Source of the DNA: Pelagophyceae sp. CCMP2097
Taxonomy: Eukaryota; Sar; Pelagophyceae
Assembly: GCA_026770575.1 (NCBI GenBank)
Contig: MU657187.1
Location: 324,446-370,069, forward strand
Length of the DNA stretch: 45,624 nt
Direction: 5' to 3'
Shown here: piece after piece, positions 9,864 through 20,564 of the stretch
Position numbering within the stretch: position 1 is the first letter of the stretch
Layout: each line of letters begins with the position of its first letter
Position numbers and translations under genes: made by a program
Notes under the pieces: model-generated
What the model was told of the DNA's origin: nothing
What the model saw: only the letters and a program-made list of their open reading frames with translations
The model's database searches: none

Positions 9864-12800
9864 ATGGTCAAAAAGGCGAAAAAGGTCGACCGGACTGACA
9901 AGTGGTACGTCCTGGCCAAGGAGCAGGGCTACCGCTCCAGAGCGGCGTTCAAGTTGGCGCAGATCAACAAGGAGTACGCGTTTCTTAATGCAAAGACCAA
10001 AGTCGTTTTAGACTTATGCGCAGCGCCTGGAGGGTGGGCCCAGATCGCGGCGAAATGCGTGCCGCAGGACGCGGCGATTATCGCGGTGGATTTGCTGCCG
10101 ATTAAGCCGATTCCGCGAGTGCGGTGTATCGTTGGGGACATTACGACTCAACAAACTCGCGACGTCGTGAAGAGGGAAGTCAAGAACGCCGGGCACCAGA
10201 ACGTCGGCGTAGACGTCGTGTTGTGCGACGGCGCGCCGAACGTGAGCCTCTTTGCTGAGCGGGGTCTTCCTTTGCCCACCTTAGTCCCTTTCGACGTGTC
10301 AATTTTGAGACGAGTCTCCCACTTGAGACGAGTCGCCACACGCGCTCGCCAAACCTAGGTCGGCACGCAGTACACCAAGGACGCCTTCGTCCAAAACGAA
10401 ATCTCCCTCCTCGCGCTCCGCTGCGGCATCGACTGCGGGCTTCGGCGGGGGGGGACGTGAGTCTTGGAACTTTGTCGAAACTTTGTCGATTTTTTTTCGA
10501 AACGTAGGTTTTGCACCAAGGTGTACCGTTCGCAGGACTACAACGCTTTACTTTGGGCGTTTGGGCGTTTGTTTGAAAAGGTGAAAGCGTTCAAACCGGC
10601 GGCCTCGCGCGTGCAGTCGGCGGAGATTTTCGTCGTGTGCGAAGGGTACTTGAAGCCCGACAAAGTCGACGCCAAGCTGCGAATCGCCGCGTCTGGAAAC
10701 GCGGGGAAAGACGAAACGCAATCCAGGGGCGCTCGCTCCATGGCGCCACCTACGCTTCCAAAGGCGGTCCATCGAGCAACGGCCCTTGAGACTGCCTTTG
10801 AGACTGCCCGAGGAGACGGCGTTGAGACTGCCCGAGGAGACGGCCAACAAGGCGGTCCTCTTGGCGGCCTCGAGACGGCCCCGAGGTTCTCAAGACGGGC
10901 CTTGAGACGGCCCTCTCGACGGCCGAGGCGGTCTCCTCGGCGGCCCGACTCGGCGGCCTCTGGACGGAGCCCTCTCGAGGGGTTGTAGGGACGGGGTCCT
11001 GAAGACGGCATCGAGGCGGTCCTCGAGATGGCCTCTGGACGGCCCTCGAGGCGGCCCCTCGTAAGGTCCCAGACCTCGCCCAACCCTTCTTTTGAGGGGG
11101 AAGGCAGTCTGGGGCCTCCCCGGGCCCTCGCGGGCCAAAAGCGGCGCGGTCAGAGTGGCGCATTTGGGGGCTCGCGGAAGACGCCTTTTTGAAGACGCCG
11201 CTTTTTGTGTAGGCTTGACCCCAAGCACGTTTTCTCAGACGTCGACGGCCCCAACTCGGCCCCCGCCGGCGGGCCTGCCCTGGTCTACGCCGGCGACCGG
11301 CCGCTCTCCGTGCTGCACCCGCAGTGGGGTGCGCATGCTTTGGCGGGGGGCGTAGAGAGGCTTTCCAAGATTCTGTGCATTCGAAAACCCGACGACCCGA
11401 ACCCGCGCCCCTCTAGGCAAGAAGCAGCGGCACCGAGTCGGCTACGACGAGCGCAACACGGGCATTTTGGAGCTCGGAAAGATTTCCGCTCGAGACTTTG
11501 TCGACTGCAAGGAGCCCGCGCAAATGCTCGCCGAACGGTGCAGCACCGGCGCCCGGGAAACCATTCAAGATGAGGCCGTGTGGAGCCTTTGGGTGCTGCG
11601 ACGGCAGAGGCGCGAGGCCGCGGTCGGTGCGTGTTACGGGGCTTCGAAAAGGGCCTTCGAGACGGCGCCTTTAGACGGCTCCTTGAGGCGGCCACTCGAG
11701 AAGGCACCTTGAAACGGGCCCTTTTCCAAGCCCCTCGAGAGGGTCCCTCGAAACGGCGCCTTCAGACGGTCGCTCGAGACGGCTCCTCTCCCAAATGCTT
11801 GGGAGACGTTTCTCAAAGGCACGTCGAAAGGGCGCCTTCGGAGGGCCCCTTTCTGAGGCGCTTGAAACCGAATTCCACCCCCGTTGCCTCGAAGAACGAG
11901 GCAGCCGCCTCGAAAAAGGCCCTCTCTCGAAGACGCCCCGAGAGCAAGGCGGTGAAATTCGGGGCCGTGGAATTCGGTCCCTTTTCCCGGCATTGGATCA
12001 GGCATTGGATCATTGATTTCGCGTTTGATCAGGTCGCAAATTGTTTTTGAAGGCGGCGGCCTCGCCAACCACCCGGCGACCAAGCCGGAGGTCCTCGCCT
12101 GCGCGGCGGACTTGCGGCTGCTGGCGCGGTCCGACTTTCGGCAACTGTTGAAGTGGCGGGAGCGCGTCTTAAAGTCTGAAAAGGCGGTTGCCGAGCCCGC
12201 CGCCCAAGGAGAAGAAGCCCAGCCCGAGGAGGCCGAAGATATCGACTCGGAGGACGACATGCAGAATCAGATCCTCAACGCGCGCGAGACGCTGCAGCAG
12301 GACGCCAGGCGGGCGAAGAAGCGGCTGGCGAGGCAGGCCGGCAAGGAGCGTGGGGTGCCGCGTAGAAGCCTGCCCCTTTGACCCTTTGACGCAACGAGTT
12401 TCCTTGCAAAGCGGAGTGCGAGAGAGACGCGCAAGGGGCCGGTCTCGACCGTGCCCGCCCCTTTTTAGGCGACCGCCGCGCTGCCGGCATTTCCGACGGG
12501 CACGGCATGATCGTGGGCCACGAAGACGACGAAATCTTCTCCTTCAGCAAAGCGGCCGCCGTGGGGGGCGTCGACGGCATCGGGCACGCCGAAGTGGAGG
12601 AAGAGGAGGAAGAGGCCGTGGTGCAGCGGTCCGGGGCCGTGAAACGGAAAAAGGGCGCCGAGGAGTACGAATCCGCGCGCGAGCGCGACTTGGCCGTCGA
12701 GGACCAGCTGGACGTGGCTTACGACGAGTACGCCTCGCGCAGGTCGCTCAAATCGAGTGCGCCGCGCGAGGAGAAAACCAAACTTTCGAAAAAGAAGAGG

Positions 12801-15800
12801 TCCAACGTCGCTTCGCAGATCATGCAGGAGGACTCGATGCTCATGGAGGGCGACGTCGAGCAGTGAGCCCGGGGGGGTCCCTCAAGGGCGCTGCTGGGAC
12901 CGAAGGGCTTCTGCGCAAAGGTCGTTTTGCCGACGCTTTTCTAAAAAGGTACGCGAAGCAGCTCCGCGCCGGCGACTCGGACTCGAGCGACGACTCGGAC
13001 GCCTCGGACGACGACAACGAGGCGCCTGCCGCGTCGCGCTGGCGCGTGGGCAGCGCCTTGAACGGGGCATCCCTTGGGAGGAGTTTTCACTCCGGCGAGG
13101 CGGTCGGTCCGCGAGACGACGTTGAGACTCGCCGTTGCGATGGTCCTCGAGACTGCCCGACGGTCCTCGAAGGCGGCCCTCGAAGGCGGCTTTTGGGCGG
13201 TCCTGGCCTTCAAAAGACCTTCTCGACGGATCGTGCTCCGGCCCCTACGGCGGGGTCCTTGCCTCGAGGGGGTCCTTTTCGAGCGGGCCCTTGAGATGCT
13301 CTGGCCGTCTCGAGACGGACCCGGGGCGTTTTTTGGGCAAAAAGGCGGTCCTGAAGACGGACTCTGGACGGCATCCGACTTTTGGATGACCTCTGGACGG
13401 CCCCGAGACAGCCTGGAACAAGACGTGCTCTCGACGGCATGAGTCTGGACAGACGACATCTGGACAGTCCCTTATGCAGCCCTCGAGGCCGCCTTGAAGG
13501 CGGCTCTTCTCGACGGCTCTTCTCGACGGCCCCTGAAGACGGCGGGTCTTGAACCACGGCCTTTGGCAATCCCGTCGGCAAGGCAAAGTCGTAGGTTCTC
13601 GCGGCCCATCTTCGATTCGTTGGCGGCGATGCCCGACTCGCAGCTCGACGCCGACGGCCTGACCAAGATGCCGCTGACGGACAAGCAGCAGCGCGCGGAG
13701 AAGCGCAAAAAGGCGTCTGAGCGCAACGATCGCAAGCTGAAAAAGTGAGTTTTTTGACAAGCGATGGGATGGTCGTTCCACAGTTGCATTGCGCCGCCTT
13801 TGGCGCCACGCGCCCCGCCTAGGCAAAAGGACAAGCTCGGGGACGAGGACTTTGAGATGGAGCTGGCGCCCAAGGCGGCGGATGGCAAGGGCAAGTCGAC
13901 GAGGGCGGACCCGAAGAAGGTCGAGCCGTGAAGAGCCGCGTTATTTTTTCTTTCGAAGAGCCGCGTTTCGAGGTCGGAAACGCGGGATTCCGATGGGGGC
14001 CGTGTCGAGCACAAGTGCGACCCGCCAGAGGGTCCGATGCCAGGGCTGGTCTCACGGTGCCCCCACGCGGACGGAGCTATGGGGACCTTTCCATGGGGGC
14101 CTCGTCGAAAGGACTTTGGCGGCATCTTGTCGCAAGGGGACCGTCACGGGGACCTTGTCATTGGGACCTTGTCAAGGGGGCTTGTCACACGGGGCTTGTC
14201 ACGGGAACCTCGACGCAGAGACCTCGTCACAGAAAATTCTTCACGGGGACGTGGACGCAAGGACCTCGTCGCAGGGACCTTGTCACGAGACCCCGTCAGG
14301 GATTCGCGCCACGGGGCTTTTGTCAAAGGGGACCTCGTCACAAGGACCTCGTCACAAGGACCTCGTCACGGGAACTTTGACGGGGTCGGAGGGACCTTTG
14401 CCACGGGGATCTTTTCATCGCAGGGACCTCGTCACTGAGACGTGGACTCTGGCACCTTTTCATAGGGGCCTTGCCGGGGACCTTTTCAAAAGGGGCTCCT
14501 CGCAGGGGTACTGCCATAAGGGGTACTGCCATAGGGACCTCATCACGGGGACCTTTCAGGATGCCGTCACGGAGACGTTGTCATGGGGTCCCGGGGACCC
14601 TCTCTTCAACAACATGTCTGGGACCTTGCCGGGGACCTCGTCATAGGGACCCTGTCCACCGGGGACCTTGCCGGAACCTTGCCACGGGGGCCTTGACTTG
14701 CCACGAGGGCTTGTCAAGAGGTCACGAGGGCTTTGTCACGTGGACCTTCTCAGACCGACTTTTTCACGGCGTCTTTTTCAGATCGACCTCGTCGGGGAAA
14801 CCTCGTCGCGGCGTCGTGGTCTCAGGGACGTGAGCAAAGCGTCGTCACGGGGACTTCAGAGACGGTCGCTCTCTGCGATCCATCGACAGTCTGTCGAGAG
14901 TCCCGGAGACTGGTCCGGAGGCGTGCCTCGGAGGCGGGCCCGGAGGCAGTCTTCCACGGCCGTCGACGGTCCCAGAGACTGGTCCGGAAGCGGTCATGTC
15001 GGAGAAATCCTTCAGCGGCCGGGACCCCAAGGGGCTGCGATACCCACGCCTCCGGAGCGAAGAAGAGCCACGAGCGGCATTCCCCACGCGCTTGGAAGAC
15101 TACCCGCGCCGGCGCTTTGAAAGGTTGGCCCCGCTCGACGCTCGCGGGATGTAGGTCCGATGACCAAAAACGTAGGTCCGATGACCAAAAAAAGCTCATC
15201 AAGGCCGGCCTCGGCCTCTCCAGCGGCGACGCGCGCGACGCTTCGCCGTTCGAGGTGGTGGCGGCGGGCGAGGAGGAGCCTCAGGCGGAGATGCGCAACT
15301 ACATGGACAGCGACGAGTCCGGAGACGACATCGACACCAAGGCGCAAGGCCTCGCTTTGGCGACGATGATGCTGCGCCGCAACAAGGCCAAGAAGATGGT
15401 GGACGCGTCCTACAACCGCTTCGCGTGGAACGATCCGAAAGATTTGCCGTCGTGGTGCGTGGATGATGCGGCATGTGGACCAGGCGAGAAGTGCATGATT
15501 TTTGAACTTAATGGACTTTTTTGAATGGTTGCTTCATACGGTCGCCATGTCGGTCCTTTTGGACGGCCCCTTTGGCATGCCCGTCTCCGGCCGGACTCGC
15601 GAAAAGGTCGCGAAAAGGCCCGCTTCGACGGTCCCTCACGACGGGTCGGAGACGGGTCTGACTCGACGGCCCTTTTTCAAGACCTGAACGACGGCTTGGA
15701 CCGTCCAAAACGACGGTCCTTTCGACGGAAACGGTCTTCGTGGCGGTCCAGAGAATCGGTCGGCGACGCCTCTAAACGGCCACTGGTCCAAAGGCGGTCT

Positions 15801-18582
15801 CGATACGGGCCCGGAGACGGGCCCGGAACCGCAGACGGCACCCAAGAAGACGGGACTCTCGGCGGTCCGAAGCGACTGCATGCCGACTTGGAGACGGCCC
15901 TTTGGATGGGCCTTTTCACAGGGACCGTGTCGCCAGGGTTCGCGTCTCGGAGAAACCGAGCCGCGGGAACCGCGCATCAGGGTTCTTGCCACAAACTTCT
16001 CCGAAGCTCTTGCCACGGGGACGTTGCCGGACGGAAATTAAACAGGCAACCTGTCTTGACAGATACCTCGTCTTGGGGACTTTTTTCTCAATGACGCCTC
16101 GTCAAAACCGAGCCACGGGTCCCGTCCCACAGAACTCTTTGCGCGTCTCACGGGGGCCTCGTCGCAGGGACGTCGACGGCGTCTGCCAAGGGACGTTGTC
16201 AAAGAAACCGTGGGACGGGAAACTTGTCGAAGCGACCTTTTCACAAGCGACCTTTTCACAAGCGACCTTTTCACAAGCGACCTTTTCACAAAGCGACCTT
16301 TTCACAAAGCGACCTTTTCACAAGTGACCACAGTGACCCCATCACGGTGACCTCGTTCCGAAACACGTGCCTTGGGGACGTTGTCTTGGGGACGTTGCCA
16401 CAAGATGCTTTGCACAGGAGTCGTGTATCGGGTCGATTGTCTCAGGATAAAAATCCCTGGCATCTTTGGAAAAAGGGCCTCTACGCGGTTCATCGAGACG
16501 GACGCTATACGGTCTTGGAAACGGTCCTCGCGACGGGCCCTTGTACACGGTCCCTCGAGGCTGCCCCTTTGAAAGACACTTTGTCGGCTGTCCACTGGGA
16601 GGCCCCTCTCGACGACGCCCTCGAAACGGCCCTGCCGGACGGTGCTGATAAAAATGTCGCTCGAGACGGTCTTGGATACGGCCGCATCAGGCGGGCCCTC
16701 GAAACTCGACGAGTCGAGCCTTTTGATGGCACGGGAAGCCTCACGAAAAGCCTTTTGGCGACTTTTCGAATCTTTTGGCGACTTTTCGAATCTTTTGGCG
16801 ACTTTTCGAATTCATGGTTTCGAATACATGGCCTCGAGACAGCCCGTCGACCCTCGACGGTCCTCTGCGGCCCTCGACAGTCCTGTACGGACCTTTGACG
16901 GCCCTCTACAGTCCTGTGCGGTCCTGTACGGACCGTCGACGCCCGACCCTTTGGCGGCCCGAGAAGGGTCCTGTGCACTCGTGTACGGACGGCCCTGTGC
17001 GGCCATGCACCGTCTTCTGCGCTTTTCTGCGGCCCTCGACGGTCTTCTGCGGCCCTCAACGGGGCCCTCGAGGAAAAAGCCCCGGCGGTTCTCATCAGTC
17101 CAAGGCGGTCCTACGCGTTCGATACGGTCTGAGACGGCCCTCTCCAGTCCAAGGCGACCCGACGCGATGCTTTGGCGGTTGCGACGGTCTGAGTCCTGTG
17201 CGGTCCTCGGAAGGCGCAAAGTCTCCCGTTCTCTCGAGGGTCCTTTGAGTTGGGGCGGGCTACTTTGCCGACGAGCATCGGCACAAAGTTTCGGTCTTTG
17301 GGCGCGCACACATCGGCAGATGCCTCTGTCGAGAAGGAACCGAATCCTTCCGGGGCATTTTGACCCACACGGGCCTCTGGAGATCAAACTGGCATCTCCT
17401 CCTCGAGATGATCTCCTGCTCGAGATTCGAGTCGCGATGCCTGCAGTCGCAAACGGGCCTCGTCGCACGGGATTCGTCGATCACGACACACGAGCCGTGC
17501 CACGTGGACCTTGTATCAGGCTTCTCGTCAGGTCAACCTTGCAGGAGCAGTGACGGTCGGGTCGGGTTTCGAAAATCTGTGCCAAACCTTAAGGGTCGCG
17601 GGTTTGTCGAGCGACCAAACCCGTCTTCCAGAGGTCGGGTTCGGGCCATGGCCAGATCCACTCAACGGCGGGCAAGGCCAAAACGCACTAACCCGGCAAA
17701 TCCGACCCGCGGGTTGAAGGGCGAACCCGTACCTGCTCCTGGGACCTTTTCACAGGGTTCTCGTCACGGGGACCTTGTCCCGGGGACGTTGAAAAATTGT
17801 CACGGGGACGTTGCCGCGGGGACGTTAACAAATTCTTCTCGCAGGAGATTTGACCTTTTCGCAACGGCGTTTCTCAAAGATTTGAGCGCGCGCCGGTCGT
17901 CGCGCGCCGGTATACGCGTTGCCTAGGTTTGTCGACGACGAGAAGCGGCACTACCGGCCGCAGCTGGAGATGAAGCCGGAGCTGGTCGCGGAGATGAAGA
18001 AGAGGCGCGTAGGCTCCTTCGAGAGCAGCACTGGACTCTATAATAGAGAGCATCTCACGGATTCTATAGGTTTGTTGAATTGTCGAACAAGCCGATTAAG
18101 AAGGTCGCTGAAGCGAGGCAGCGCAAGAAGGGCCGCGCGGACGCGCGCCTCGACGCTGCCAAGAAGAAGGCGGACAGTATCGCGAACGACACTGAGATGA
18201 GCGCGCGCCAAAAGTTGAAGGCGGTGCAGAGCACTTTGGCCAAGGGAAAGCGCGGGTTGCTCTCGGACAAAAAGTCCAAGGTCTACGTCGTGGCGAAGAA
18301 GACTTCAGCGTCGGGGGCGTCGACGTCGAAAGCGAAATCGCTGGACGCGAACAAGGGGTCAAAGGTCGTCAAGGTGCGTTTCGCTCAAAGCCACCCTGGG
18401 TTGGAGCTCGACAGTGGAGGAGTCGATGCCGATCAGCTTGGATGTCCTTTGAGACCGGCCCGTCCGGACGGGGCCCGCCCCGCGGTTCTTACGCCAATGC
18501 CTAGGTCGACGGCCGCATGAAGATGGAGAAGCGCGCGGCGAAGAACAAGGTCAAGCGGGGCCCCAAGCGCAAGCGCTCGTAG
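9864..18582 (+). CDS. SPB1: Spb1/FTSJ3 rRNA 2'-O-methyltransferase, 14 exons
   Basis: Nucleolar SAM-dependent methyltransferase that modifies the large-subunit rRNA A-loop during pre-60S maturation (known for yeast Spb1). Exons: 9864-10241, 10359-10456, 10508-10675, 11213-11328, 11417-11537, 12033-12349, 12469-12862, 12949-13041, 13595-13744, 13823-13927, 15176-15454, 17927-18004, 18070-18373, 18505-18582. They join to 892 aa with no phase conflict (human about 847). The start GCCACCATGG is ideal. The FtsJ domain spans residues 20-200, with SAM motif [10 protein letters not shown] at 49-58 and a catalytic K-D-K-E at K30, D122, K163 and E198. The LDPKHVF, NHPAT and WFSRPIF blocks follow, then acidic stretches and the Spb1 C-terminal domain ([29 protein letters not shown]) with a basic tail. 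Introns 3, 8 and 12 have GC donors. Introns 3, 5, 8, 10 and 11 carry 13/14-bp arrays. Alignment is from memory. Confidence 0.95.
10770..11075 (+). repeat. 13-bp array in Spb1 intron 3
   Basis: Units such as CTTGAGACTGCCT, GAGACGGCCCCGA and CTCGAGGCGGTCC, about 13 bp apart, fill most of this 537-bp GC-AG intron. The flanking exons (short, conserved SPB1 coding) are free of the repeat. Confidence 0.7.
11640..11860 (+). repeat. 13-bp array in Spb1 intron 5
   Basis: Units such as CCTTCGAGACGGC, GCCTTTAGACGGC and CCCTCGAAACGGC repeat about every 13 bp. The 3' part of this 495-bp intron is unique sequence and contains the short duplication GGCATTGGATCA before the acceptor at 12032. Confidence 0.65.
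13085..13545 (+). repeat. 13-bp array in Spb1 intron 8
   Basis: Loose GGTCCTCGAGACG and GGCGGTCCTGAAG units occur throughout this 553-bp intron, whose donor is GC. The periodicity is weaker than in the other arrays, suggesting an older copy. Confidence 0.6.
14060..14840 (+). repeat. 14-bp array (GGGACCTTGTCAC type) in Spb1 intron 10
   Basis: More than 40 units based on GGGACC(T/C)(T/C)GTCAC(A/G), with period 14 or a near multiple, occupy most of this 1248-bp intron. The unit shares the GGGACC core with the 13-bp family but has a different second half (TTGTCAC rather than GTCTCGA), so it is a distinct subfamily. From 14840 to 15010 it grades into GGTCC-type sequence. Confidence 0.8.
15151..15196 (+). 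repeat. 21-bp tandem duplication spanning an acceptor site
   Basis: GTAGGTCCGATGACCAAAAA occurs twice, 21 bp apart. Each copy carries its own AG|G acceptor and the start of Spb1 exon 11, at 15155 or 15176. Because 21 is a multiple of three, either acceptor gives an open product. The upstream one adds seven residues, repeating S-D-D-Q-K. Confidence 0.75.
15540..17260 (+). repeat. Composite minisatellite in Spb1 intron 11
   Basis: This 2472-bp intron is a mosaic. GACGGTCCxxTCGAxx units run to about 15900 and GGGACCTTGTC-type units from 15900 to 16430. A tight array of seven 15/16-bp units (CACAAGCGACCTTTT) spans 16226-16325. Three exact 20-bp units (TTTTGGCGACTTTTCGAATC) follow at 16752-16813. 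Then come GTACGGACCGTCGACGG-like units to about 17260. Blocks of different units abut without unique spacers. Confidence 0.7.
17555..17740 (+). mobile_element. Introner-like element, copy 4
   Basis: Sense-oriented within Spb1 intron 11, not at the donor. It retains CGAAAATCTGTGCCAAACC, GCGGGTTTGTCGAGCGACC, AAACCCGTCTTCCAGAGG, GGCAAGGCCAAAACGCAC and CCGACCCGCGGGTTGAAGGG. Its 5' end reads GGTCGGGTCGGGTTTCG instead of GGTGCGTTCGGGTTGCG, so the donor-like GTGCGT is lost or was never used here. Confidence 0.65.
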
Positions 18583-19169
18583 ACCGCCGCCCTGCGAGCC
18601 GCGCCGACCCGCCGGGGATGCAACGTCTCGTAACGCATTGCGTTCCAACATCCCTGAGCTCTTGCGATGCCGAACCACCTTTGCGTCGATAAGCACGCCC
18701 GAGCGAGCGACGCTCGAGGGCCTCGGCCGGCGAGCGCCTCTGCGCAGCACCGCCGGGGGCCGCTTTGTCAAGATTTTCCGCGGCGCGGTTGCGGCCGCCG
18801 CCTCCGAGCGAGGTTCCGGGAGCGAGGGGCACCCCGGAAGATCGCTCCGGCCTTGCACGCGCGCGAGCGCCGCCGCATTTACCGCATCCAAGCCCGATTC
18901 CGGAAACGTTCCTTGAAGCAAATCTTGAAGAATCTTGCCGCTTTCGTCAGCAGCTTCGAAGCGTCGGAGCTCCTGCCTGCACGTGGCATTCGGCGCGGCG
19001 AGAGCAAGGCGAGGCCGCCTTATCATGGGGCGCCAGGGCAAAGCTTTCCCGGGCGCGTAATGAGGCGGCAGCGGGCGGCGCTCGTCGGGGTCGGATCCGG
19101 ACTACGAGGAGAATGAGGCGCGCAAGGACGCGCTGAGGCGGCGGGACCGCGGCGACGTCGCGTGAGTCG
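18583..19169. other. Intergenic stretch after Spb1
   Basis: High-GC sequence between the Spb1 stop and the MYND pseudogene. The frames open here are Arg/Ala-rich on both strands and show no domain. I see no gene or clear repeat. Confidence 0.5.
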
Positions 19170-19840
19170 CCTTGCGCGCGCCCCCTTGGCCACGGTGCGC
19201 TTGAAGACGAGCAGCGCCTCGTCGACGTAACAGCCACCTGTGCCTCGGCATTCCCTCGTCCACGTGCTTCTGCAGCCGGCGCATCTCCTCGGTAGCCGAC
19301 TTTGGGCCGCGTGGCGTAGTAGCACGAGTAGAATCTTTTTTCGGCTGGTCGATTGGCATCAGGTCCAGGTAGATGGCGCAAGTATCGCGCCAGTCCGGCG
19401 TGGCGTCGATCACCGCGCCGGCCTCGCCCTCCTTTGCCGTCCGAACATCTAGTAAGCGCGCCGCCTCGGCGCCGTCAGCCGGCGCGCCGTCGTCGACGAT
19501 GGCCGGTTCCTCCTTGACCTTCTCCATCGACATCAGCTCGTCGAGGAGCCGGTCCTGGAACTCGGCGACGAGCTCTGCTTGCACTGCGCCTTGTGCCCGC
19601 CCTCGTTCCACTGGCACTGGCACTGGCAGTCGACGAGCTGGCACTTTTTAGAGCAGTAGTGGCGCGACTTGCACTTGGTGTAGTGCTTGCCGTTCGGCGC
19701 GTCGCAGACGCAGCGGGCAGCGGCGGCGGGCGCGTTTCCCCATCAGTCGCGGTCGTCGGGCGCGCCGCCCGTCCCGCGGGCAAATCTTTCGCGGTCGTAA
19801 GTTCAACTAGAGGGTATCTACAGCTTTGGCGATCCACGTG
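19170..19840 (-). pseudogene. Degenerate MYND zinc finger/RING gene
   Basis: Reading the minus strand from about 19840, a leader is followed by a MYND finger: C-V-C near 19717, then YTKCKSRHYCSKKCQL and WNEGGHKAQC. The cysteines are present, but a three-unit TGCCAG expansion (about 19612-19632) inserts CQCQCQ before the conserved Trp. Just after the finger the frame shifts to AEFQDRLLDELMSMEKVKEE. Further on CAIYLDLMPIDQP resembles the start of a RING (CAIC) whose second Cys is Tyr. Most of the RING is missing, and the frame shifts again near KHVDEG/NAEAQVA, a sequence like the start of Sel1 repeats. MYND-RING-Sel1 proteins form large families in some algal stramenopiles (from memory). Two frameshifts and a lost RING indicate a pseudogene. 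Confidence 0.65.
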
Positions 19841-19892
19841 GAGGACAATATTTGAGGGTTTGATTTAATAGTCAGTAACACTAGGAATTCCT

Positions 19893-20541
19893 GGCAGCTT
19901 AGATCGCTATCGAAAACACATCTTAAAACTTGATTTTTCATGCCCCCGCAAGCCCGTCAAATGACATCCGGCGTGTGTTTACTGTACAGTCTAAGTCTGA
20001 ATCAAATCGTTCTTATTGAGACAAAGAGAGCTGTGAGCAAGATAAGGTTTGAGTCGCAAGCATCTCGCCGTCGCGCCGCTTGTCGTGATCCGACTCGGCG
20101 CGCACGGGGCCGTCGCGAAACGCGCCGCACGCCAGCGGTTCGGCCAGTTTTTTTTAGACTTCCCCTTTTTGAGAACATATGTCCATTTTTGAGGCACCAC
20201 ACCGCGCGAACGACGCGGGTTCCGTTGGACCCTAAGGTTTCTATCGGATGGGCCTCGCCTCCCCAAGCGATGAAGACGACTGCATTGGTCTGGGTGTAAC
20301 CATGGTATGATCGGAAGCCCTTAGGGTCCAAAGGAGCCGCCCCCAGTCCGACGAACGAGGTCCCCAAAGCTACCTTCGGCCTGTGGACTAGCGAAAACTA
20401 GCGAGTCTAAACTTCAATGATAACGGGCTTGAATTTGCAAATCCTTGCATCGAAAGTTTGGAATCTGTAACCGTTCCGAAAACGTTGTTTGGCGATATTT
20501 TTGAAACACCGTGACGACCTAGTAGTAGTAGCTAAGCTGCC
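19893..20541. mobile_element. TIR element, copy 1 (about 650 bp)
   Basis: It is bounded by GGCAGCTTAG on the left and CTAAGCTGCC on the right. It is highly similar over its length to 26154-26752, with landmarks CTTAGATCGCTATCGAAAAC, TGACATCCGG, TTTACTGTACAGTCT, GGACCCTAAGGTTTCTATCG and CCGTTCCGAAAACGTTGTTT. Relative to copy 2 it carries about 45 extra bp (near 20276-20320). It encodes no transposase, so it is probably a non-autonomous DNA transposon. Confidence 0.6.
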
Positions 20542-20564
20542 ATGGTAGTGAAATTTAAACAGTG

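Noticed and set aside
13472..14646. Two overlapping frames (plus 285 codons, minus 217 codons) in the middle of Spb1
   Set aside because: The plus frame translates the 14-bp array of intron 10. The minus frame is antisense to Spb1 exons 9 and 10.
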